Shown here: in pieces, positions 8,490-12,445 of the stretch | How positions within the stretch are numbered: position 1 is the first letter of the stretch | How the letters are laid out: every line of letters starts with the position of its first letter | NCBI GenBank assembly: GCA_049609625.1 | Contig: JBMYYR010000052.1 | Location: forward strand, 1-12,445 | Length of the DNA: 12,445 nt | Direction of reading: 5' to 3' | DNA from: JBMYYR01 sp049609625 | GTDB lineage: Bacteria; Bacteroidota; Bacteroidia; Flavobacteriales; CAJXXR01 | Notes under the pieces: model-generated | What the model was told of the DNA's origin: nothing | Seen by the model: the letters and a program-made list of their open reading frames with translations, nothing else | The model's database searches: none | Translations under genes and position numbers: made by a program

Positions 8490-8764
8490 AAGGCTGAATG
8501 TTGAAGGGTATATGAGTTTGTGAATTTTTTTTAATAGATAAGTGCTAAGTTCCGAATTTACATCAAATCAACAAAGAATGGACGATAAATTCAACCATTT
8601 AATTAGTTTTTGTTGGACATCATCGGTGATGAGTCAACTATTTGGAGACACAAAGATCGGAATAAAAGGGAGATCAATCGATTGGTTTTAACATCTCTTG
8701 ATACACGCTGTAGGGGTGAATAGTCTCTGTTGTCGTTGGATGCGTTGCTTATAGTCTTTCTTAT
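8490..8764. other. Unassigned spacer with an interrupted hairpin
   Basis: No gene could be supported in these 275 bases. A 37-codon ATG frame (8578-8691, plus) and a 38-codon stop-free frame beside it show no ribosome-binding or family signal. The spacer does contain an interrupted inverted repeat: GTTG 8612-8615 with CAAC 8635-8638, enclosing CATCA 8618-8622 and TGATG 8627-8631 around a TCGG loop. It also has a perfect ten-base palindrome CAATCGATTG (8675-8684). It is less AT-rich than the neighbouring accessory stretch. It could hold regulatory RNA or a decayed gene; nothing decides this. Confidence 0.3.
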
Positions 8765-9271
8765 TTAAAGCAAAATAAATCTTAAACCAAAATTTACCTT
8801 TTTTAAAGTGTGGTATCCGATAAAAGGCTCTAAATGTTTATGTACTAAATAACCTAAATTTAAACCTATTCCAGTTTTTGCTTTCGATTTGCTTATTAGA
8901 GAGTAGCCATTATCACTAAATCTATCGTCTTTGTAATTTGTGAATTCGTTTTTGCTTCCAAAACTAATTTCAGGATTAATCGTTAATTTTTGATTAATAA
9001 CCCTGCTATAGCCTAGGTCTATCAGCCAAAAAAAATCGCCGTCCTCTATTTTTGTCAATCCATAATTTGCTTTTCTTTCTCTTACTACTGTATTTTTTTG
9101 CCCATTAAATTGATGGCTATACCCAAAGTGAAAACGATTATTTTCTTTACCGTAAAAGAAATCTAAGCCAAAAACTTTATTGGTTGAAAGAGCTATTGAC
9201 GTTCCAAATTTTTGAGCATTTGTATTTGTCATTGAAAAAATAATTAGGAAGAGAGTTAAGAGTGATTTCAT
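8765..9271 (-). CDS. Small exported protein, probably an outer-membrane beta-barrel
   Basis: I chose the ATG at 9271 because it begins directly with a signal peptide, MKSLLTLFLIIFSMTNTNA, with probable cleavage before Gln20. The mature protein is about 149 residues. An in-frame ATG at 9313 would add a 14-residue charged extension and is less likely. The mature part has alternating hydrophobic/polar strands (FGLDFFYG, RFHFGYSHQF, FFWLIDLGYSRV, LTINPEISFGS, TGIGLNLGYLV, LEPFIGYHTL) and ends VNFGLRFILL. This is the pattern of an eight-strand outer-membrane barrel of OmpW/OmpX size. No family motif or enzyme site was recognised. The gene lies alone, its coding strand facing away from the nested repeat, with high A+T and A/T homopolymers upstream. 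That suggests accessory DNA. Confidence 0.6.
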   Translation of the reverse strand: MKSLLTLFLIIFSMTNTNAQKFGTSIALSTNKVFGLDFFYGKENNRFHFGYSHQFNGQKNTVVRERKANYGLTKIEDGDFFWLIDLGYSRVINQKLTINPEISFGSKNEFTNYKDDRFSDNGYSLISKSKAKTGIGLNLGYLVHKHLEPFIGYHTLKKVNFGLRFILL

Positions 9272-9350
9272 GGTTTTTATTTGAAAGACGAAAGCTTTTT
9301 TTTGATCAGCCATTTTTTTTTGACTGTACGTTTTTTTCTTTTTGATGAAA

Positions 9351-9520
9351 GCTAACGTTTGTGTATGAGCAGGAAGGGTTTCGAATAGATAAACTTTAAA
9401 TTTTCCACTTAGCCAAATCTTTGATTTGGCGGTTCCGAAAGCTTTCGGAATAATTAAAATCTCTAATCTTCAAATTTGACTCTGAACCCTTTATTACTTA
9501 TACATTTTGTTTGTAGTGCG
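9351..9520. repeat. Nested-hairpin repeat element (TAAC...TTGTAGTGC type)
   Basis: The element begins GCTAACGTTTGTGTATG and ends TTTTGTTTGTAGTGCG. Its halves pair at long range: TGTATGAG (9362-9369) with CTTATACA (9497-9504, one G-T pair) and AAGGGTT (9374-9380) with AACCCTT (9485-9491). Inside are two further hairpins. GCCAAATC (9412-9419) pairs with GATTTGGC (9423-9430) around TTT, and TTCCGAAAGCTTTCGGAA (9433-9450) is a perfect 18-base palindrome. The single strand would fold into a long branched structure. Similar intergenic repeats are, to my recollection, common in Flavobacteriia. The terminal AAC...GTT triplets recall integron attC sites, but the consensus boxes RYYYAAC/GTTRRRY are not met. 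Confidence 0.65.
9505..9519 (+). repeat. Left arm of an inverted repeat bracketing the antitoxin gene
   Basis: TTTTGTTTGTAGTGC here matches, in inverted orientation and with one extra G, the reverse complement of 9846-9861 (TTTTGTGTTGTAGTGC). The arm lies just past the 3' end of the antitoxin gene, whose stop codon is at 9525-9527. Confidence 0.6.
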
Positions 9521-9524
9521 TGTT

Positions 9525-9809
9525 TTAAGCAATTTTCGGATTCACTTGAATTTGTCCACCAATGGCTTTTAATACTTTCATTATTGTTGCAAATTGTGGT
9601 TTTGCTCCATCAGATAATGCTTTATATAGACTTGGTCTGCTCAATCCAGTTTCTTCAGCTATTTTAGTCATTCCTATTGCTTTTGCAATGTGTCCAATCG
9701 CATTAATTACATCTGAACTATCCCCTTCTTCTAATGCAGTATTTAGATATTCAGAAATCATTTCTTTATTGTCTAAATAATCGGCTATGTCAAATTTTGA
9801 AGTTCCCAT
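9525..9809 (-). CDS. Addiction-module antidote protein, HigA-like, without a toxin partner
   Basis: This 94-residue protein matches the putative addiction-module antidote family (dnstrm_HI1420 type, XRE-like helix-turn-helix). Visible features are the N-terminal FDIADYLDNKEMISEYLNTALEEGD split over residues 6-30, IGHIAKAIGMTKIAEETGLS (38-57) and SLYKAL (60-65), with the helix-turn-helix about 47-66. KPQFATIMKVLKAIG follows at 70-84. In known systems it neutralises a RelE/Gp49-like toxin encoded directly upstream and represses the operon. Here the upstream 102 bases hold only a terminator-like hairpin element, and the downstream side is the nested repeat, so no toxin gene is adjacent. The reading frame looks intact. 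The gene is bracketed by inverted repeats. It may be a leftover antitoxin, an anti-addiction gene or a stand-alone regulator; the sequence does not decide. Confidence 0.82.
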   Translation of the reverse strand: MGTSKFDIADYLDNKEMISEYLNTALEEGDSSDVINAIGHIAKAIGMTKIAEETGLSRPSLYKALSDGAKPQFATIMKVLKAIGGQIQVNPKIA

Positions 9810-9845
9810 TTTTTTTATTTACTTATTTAATTTGTTCTTTTAAAT

Positions 9846-9906
9846 GCACTACAACACAAAAAAATCCACCATTAGTTGGTAGATTTTTTTTGATAATGCT
9901 TTGTTA
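9846..9906. repeat. Second hairpin element (TAAC...TTGTAGTGC type), right arm of the inverted repeat
   Basis: Read on the minus strand it runs from TTAACAAAGCATTATC through an A/T-rich hairpin to TTTTGTGTTGTAGTGC (9861-9846). It has the same terminal pattern as the larger element at 9351-9520 but a different, much shorter interior. The shared inner end matches that element's end in 15 of 16 positions. Both elements present this end towards the antitoxin gene. Confidence 0.5.
9858..9891 (-). terminator. Strong bidirectional-type terminator after the lipoprotein gene
   Basis: AAAAAAATC (9858-9866) pairs with GATTTTTTT (9882-9890). After one C/A mismatch, ACCA (9868-9871) pairs with TGGT (9877-9880) around a five-base loop. 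On either strand the stem ends in a T-run. It lies about 21 nt beyond the stop codon of the minus-strand lipoprotein gene, so it should end that transcript before the antitoxin gene. It is embedded in the second repeat element. Confidence 0.6.
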
Positions 9907-9911
9907 AGGGC

Positions 9912-10274
9912 TTAGTTTGGGTAAATATAAACTTGTTTTTTGACCACTTCGTTTTCCTTTAGTTTTATGCTTGTTTTTCCCGATTTGTCTCCAGAAGGAT
10001 AATCTAAATCAAAAAAGATATTGGCTTCGCCATTAAAAGAAAAGCGAACCTTTCCTTCGTCGTCCGTAAACATAACCTGTTCCACCAATTCGTCTAGAGC
10101 TTTGGTGGGGTCGGCATTTGGTGCGCCTGTTTTTACCTCAACACCAGAAACTGGAGAGTAATCAAAAAAGTCAATAACTTCAATTTCAACCTCATACGTT
10201 GGTTTGTCGGTACACGAAATGGTAGAAAACAATAGAGCAATAGAAAGAATAAAAAGACGGCTTGTCGAAAACAT
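9912..10274 (-). CDS. Small exported lipoprotein of unknown function
   Basis: This is a 120-residue protein. Residues 1-20 form a signal peptide (MFSTSRLFILSIALLFSTIS) followed by Cys21 in a plausible lipobox (STISC), so it should be lipidated and anchored in the cell envelope. The mature 100 residues look all-beta: VEIEVIDFFDYSPVSGVEVKTG, a charged middle segment, then VMFTDDEGKVRFSFNG and KKQVYIYPN. The order 'strand, P-V-S-G-V-E-V, then T-D-x-x-G-K-V' resembles the carboxypeptidase-regulatory-like or Ig-type fold common in Bacteroidota surface proteins. No enzyme residues are evident. It is divergent from glyA and has its own TATCTTTG promoter box and terminator, so it is probably monocistronic. 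The function is not recognised. Confidence 0.7.
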   Translation of the reverse strand: MFSTSRLFILSIALLFSTISCTDKPTYEVEIEVIDFFDYSPVSGVEVKTGAPNADPTKALDELVEQVMFTDDEGKVRFSFNGEANIFFDLDYPSGDKSGKTSIKLKENEVVKKQVYIYPN

Positions 10275-10313
10275 AACTGTAAAATTTTAGAGTATTGAGC
10301 TTAAATTAATGTT

Positions 10314-10321
10314 CAAAGATA
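10314..10321 (-). promoter_or_regulatory. Bacteroidota -7 box (TATCTTTG) for the lipoprotein gene
   Basis: The minus strand reads TATCTTTG, an exact fit to TAnnTTTG, about 40 nt before the lipoprotein ATG at 10274. At the expected -33 position there is no TTG, because the sequence there is the loop/stem of the CTGCCT hairpin. The site is therefore supported by the -7 box only. Confidence 0.45.
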
Positions 10322-10335
10322 TAAAAAAGCTTCGA

Positions 10336-10356
10336 CTGCCTGTTCGCTAAAGGCAG
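10336..10356. repeat. Short hairpin (CTGCCT/AGGCAG) in the lipoprotein-glyA spacer
   Basis: CTGCCT (10336-10341) and AGGCAG (10351-10356) form a perfect 6-bp stem around a nine-base loop, preceded by AAGCTTCGA and followed by an A-run. On the minus strand it sits immediately upstream of the lipoprotein -7 box. It resembles short dispersed intergenic palindromes seen in flavobacterial genomes (recollection, not searched). It may also act as an operator. Confidence 0.4.
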
Positions 10357-10395
10357 AAAAAAAACAAAAGCTACTATTCACGCTGTGTAAAAGGC

Positions 10396-10425
10396 TTGTT
10401 ATTTACCTGATTAAACCTATATTTG
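10396..10425 (+). promoter_or_regulatory. Bacteroidota-type promoter of glyA-nth
   Basis: TTG at 10396-10398 is followed by exactly 19 nt and then TATATTTG at 10418-10425, a full match to the -33 TTG / -7 TAnnTTTG pattern. Transcription should start near 10432, giving a leader of about 40 nt before the glyA ATG at 10472. No hairpin or riboswitch-like structure was seen in that leader. Confidence 0.7.
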
Positions 10426-10471
10426 TACTGAAAAATTTTAAGTCATACAACCCTAATAAACCCCTAAGACG

Positions 10472-11743
10472 ATGCAAAAAGATGTGCAAATTTTTGATTT
10501 AATAAACGAAGAGTACGAACGTCAACGCTATGGAATAGAATTGATTGCTTCCGAAAATTTTGTGAGCGACCAAGTGATGCAAGCCATGGGTTCTTGCTTG
10601 ACCAATAAATATGCCGAGGGTTATCCCGGAAAGCGTTATTATGGTGGTTGTCAGGTGGTTGATGAGGTTGAGAATCTAGCAATCGATCGATTAAAAGCAC
10701 TTTTTGGCGTAGACTATGCCAACGTTCAGCCGCATTCTGGTTCGCAAGCCAATGCCGCAGTTTATTTAGCTTGTCTGAAAGCTGGAGACAAAATTATGGG
10801 TTTCAATTTGGCACATGGAGGTCATTTAACACATGGTTCGCCCGTTAATTTTTCTGGAAAAACCTATCAAACTTGTTTTTACGGTGTTGATCCCAAAACA
10901 CATCTTATAGATTATGATGAGATGGAAGCGACGGCTAGAGCCGAAAAACCTCAACTCATTATTTGTGGAGCTTCAGCTTATTCTCAAGATATTGATTATT
11001 CACGTTTTAGAGCTGTTGCTGATGAAGTTGGTGCGCTTTTGATGGCAGATATTTCGCATCCAGCTGGACTGATTGCAAAAGGTTTACTGAATGATCCTGT
11101 ACCACATTGCCACATCATTACGAGTACAACCCACAAAACACTTCGTGGGCCAAGAGGTGGAATTATTATGATGGGAACCGATTTTGAAAATCCTTGGGGA
11201 CTTAAAACAACAAAAGGAAAAATCAAAATGATGTCTACCTTATTGAATAGTGCCGTATTTCCGGGAACGCAAGGTGGCCCTTTGGAACACACCATCGCCG
11301 CAAAGGCAGTGGCTTTTGGAGAAGCCCTTTCTGATGAGTTTTTTGAATATTCACTTCAAGTGAAGAAAAACACGCATGCGCTTGCTGAGGCTTTATTGAA
11401 AAAAGATTATAACATTATAAGTGGTGGAACAGTAAATCACTGTTTTTTGATTAACCTAAAAAATAAAAACATCACAGGAAAAGAAGCTGAAAAAGCCTTG
11501 ATGGATGCTGATATCACAGTGAATAAAAATATGATTCCCTTTGATGAGCAATCACCGTTTATTACGTCTGGAATCCGAATCGGTGCACCAGCCATAACTA
11601 CTCGTGGACTAAAAGAGCAGGATATGAGTCTGGTTGCCGACTTTATCGATCGCGCTTTGATGGCAGCAAATGACGACCTTGCCTTAGAGGAACTTGCCGA
11701 GGAAATTAACGCTTGGATGGGCGCTTTCCCGCTTTTCGCTTAG
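10472..11743 (+). CDS. glyA: Serine hydroxymethyltransferase
   Basis: This 423-residue PLP enzyme interconverts serine plus tetrahydrofolate with glycine plus 5,10-methylene-tetrahydrofolate, the main cytoplasmic source of one-carbon units. Family landmarks are IASENF (25-30), NKYAEGYPGKRYYGG (45-59), HSGSQAN (88-94), HGGHLTHG (115-122) and MADISHPAGL (191-200, with cofactor-contacting Asp192 and His195). The PLP lysine is Lys222 in TSTTHKTLRGPRGG, followed by FPGTQGGP (263-270). The FENPWGLKT stretch (238-246) is an insertion typical of Bacteroidota homologues. Length is normal (E. coli 417). It is first gene after the strong promoter and is followed 4 nt later by nth, so the two are very probably cotranscribed. 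Confidence 0.97.
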   Translation: MQKDVQIFDLINEEYERQRYGIELIASENFVSDQVMQAMGSCLTNKYAEGYPGKRYYGGCQVVDEVENLAIDRLKALFGVDYANVQPHSGSQANAAVYLACLKAGDKIMGFNLAHGGHLTHGSPVNFSGKTYQTCFYGVDPKTHLIDYDEMEATARAEKPQLIICGASAYSQDIDYSRFRAVADEVGALLMADISHPAGLIAKGLLNDPVPHCHIITSTTHKTLRGPRGGIIMMGTDFENPWGLKTTKGKIKMMSTLLNSAVFPGTQGGPLEHTIAAKAVAFGEALSDEFFEYSLQVKKNTHALAEALLKKDYNIISGGTVNHCFLINLKNKNITGKEAEKALMDADITVNKNMIPFDEQSPFITSGIRIGAPAITTRGLKEQDMSLVADFIDRALMAANDDLALEELAEEINAWMGAFPLFA

Positions 11744-11747
11744 GCTG

Positions 11748-12386
11748 ATGACAAAAAAAGAAATAGCAAAGGACATTCAGGAGATTTTGGAAGATTTATT
11801 TCCAGAAACTCCTGTTCCGTTGGATCATAAAGATCCGTATACCCTTTTGATTGCTGTTTTGCTTTCGGCGCAATGCACAGACGAACGTGTGAATAAAATT
11901 ACACCAAAATTGTTTGCTTTGGCAGACAATCCGTTTGATATGGCAAAGCAAGATGCCGATACCATTCGAGAATTTATTAAACCTTGCGGTTTATCGCCTC
12001 GGAAATCAAAAGCCATCAAAAGTCTATCAGAAGTGTTGGTAGAAAAATACAATGGCGAAGTGCCACAAACTTTAGAACAGCTGGAAGAACTTGCTGGCGT
12101 TGGACATAAAACGGCTTCCGTTGTGGTAAGTCAGGCATTTGGACAACCCGCTTTCCCTGTCGATACGCACATCCACCGTTTGGCTTATCGATGGAAATTG
12201 AGCACAGGAAAATCAGTAGAAAAAACAGAAAAAGACCTAAAAGCCCTTTTTGATGAATCGGATTGGAATAAACTCCATTTACAAATCATCTTTTTTGGAA
12301 GAAGCTATTGCAAAGCTCGACCTCATAATGCTAAAGAATGTCCTATTTGTTCGAAGTATGGGAGGAAATCTCTTTTTAAGAGTTAG
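11748..12386 (+). CDS. nth: Endonuclease III (DNA glycosylase/AP lyase) with an atypical iron-sulfur loop
   Basis: This 212-residue protein is about the size of E. coli Nth (211). It removes oxidised pyrimidines and nicks the abasic site in base-excision repair. The start at 11748 gives MTKKEIAKD and follows the glyA stop by 4 nt; a longer in-frame start at 11694 would overlap glyA and add unrelated residues. Visible features are LLSAQCTDERVNK (38-50, Gln42) and the helix-hairpin-helix LAGVGHKTA with catalytic Lys121 (E. coli Lys120). VDTHI carries catalytic Asp139 (E. coli Asp138). The C-terminal cluster loop reads CKARPHNAKECPICSKY: Cys188, Cys198 and Cys201 only. E. coli has Cys187-x6-Cys194-x2-Cys197-x5-Cys203. 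Here position 195 is Ala and position 204 is Tyr, so a normal [4Fe-4S] cluster is uncertain. Activity residues are intact. Confidence 0.92.
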   Translation: MTKKEIAKDIQEILEDLFPETPVPLDHKDPYTLLIAVLLSAQCTDERVNKITPKLFALADNPFDMAKQDADTIREFIKPCGLSPRKSKAIKSLSEVLVEKYNGEVPQTLEQLEELAGVGHKTASVVVSQAFGQPAFPVDTHIHRLAYRWKLSTGKSVEKTEKDLKALFDESDWNKLHLQIIFFGRSYCKARPHNAKECPICSKYGRKSLFKS

Positions 12387-12445
12387 TTAGGTTTAGAGTG
12401 TGAGGCTTTTTGTATTAATGATTAAGTTCTTTGGTGTTGTTGTTG

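Noticed and set aside
8578..8691. 37-codon ATG frame on the plus strand in the pepA-barrel spacer
   Set aside because: It has no ribosome-binding signal, no recognisable family and no longer open frame, and a neighbouring frame is equally open. A chance frame is sufficient.
9272..9313. Fourteen extra N-terminal residues on the small barrel protein (ATG at 9313)
   Set aside because: The internal ATG at 9271 directly starts a clean signal peptide. The extension is charged and would place it ahead of the secretion signal.
9351..9520. A canonical integron attC site
   Set aside because: The terminal AAC/GTT triplets fit, but the full RYYYAAC and GTTRRRY boxes do not, the element is long and branched, and no integrase gene is visible. 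It is kept only as a repeat with attC-like features.
11694..11747. Upstream start for nth inside glyA
   Set aside because: The added residues are the out-of-frame shadow of the glyA C-terminus. The ATG at 11748 gives the family's normal length and follows the glyA stop by 4 nt.
12387..12445. Possible 3' end of a leftward gene at the right edge
   Set aside because: One minus-strand frame is open for about 16 codons from the edge, but the peptide is too short and carries no recognisable motif.

Overview
The window comes from a member of the Bacteroidota, most likely a flavobacterium. It is AT-rich. Its promoter-like sites follow the Bacteroidota pattern TTG/TTTG ~19 nt upstream of TAnnTTTG, and no sigma70-type -35/-10 boxes were needed to explain them. 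It encodes a serine hydroxymethyltransferase with the family-typical FENPWG segment, an FtsE with no FtsX beside it, and a TonB-receptor-like outer-membrane barrel next to a large exported TPR protein. No rRNA, tRNA, CRISPR array, integrase or transposase was recognised.

Layout. (1) Bases 1-64 hold the first 21 codons of a leftward exported protein cut by the window edge. A -7-like box and an ftsE terminator lie just to its right. (2) ftsE (181-852, minus) diverges from a rightward three-gene cluster: exported TPR protein (985-3951), barrel protein (3966-5678) and hemN (5685-7043), with gaps of only 14 and 6 nt. (3) The M17 leucyl aminopeptidase (7056-8489, minus) converges on hemN with 12 nt between the stop codons. 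(4) Bases 8490-9911 look accessory. They hold an uncharacterised spacer, a small exported beta-barrel-like protein (8765-9271, minus), a nested-hairpin repeat (about 9351-9520), a HigA-type addiction-module antidote with no toxin gene (9525-9809, minus), and a second shorter hairpin element (about 9846-9906) that also acts as a terminator. (5) A small lipoprotein (9912-10274, minus) diverges from a rightward housekeeping pair, glyA (10472-11743) and nth (11748-12386), 4 nt apart behind a textbook Bacteroidota promoter.

How the genes fit together. The TPR-barrel pair looks like a cell-envelope module: a periplasmic repeat scaffold plus an outer-membrane barrel that lacks a recognisable plug. 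Sharing a transcript with hemN (anaerobic heme synthesis) may be functional or incidental. glyA and nth are housekeeping genes (one-carbon metabolism and base-excision repair). The most unusual part is the accessory stretch. The orphan antitoxin gene is bracketed by inverted copies of a 15-16-base sequence ending TTGTAGTGC. Each copy is the inner end of a hairpin element whose far end carries TAAC. This arrangement looks like a mobile-cassette or repeat-bounded gene unit. The nth product is also odd: its iron-sulfur loop has three cysteines in a non-standard spacing.
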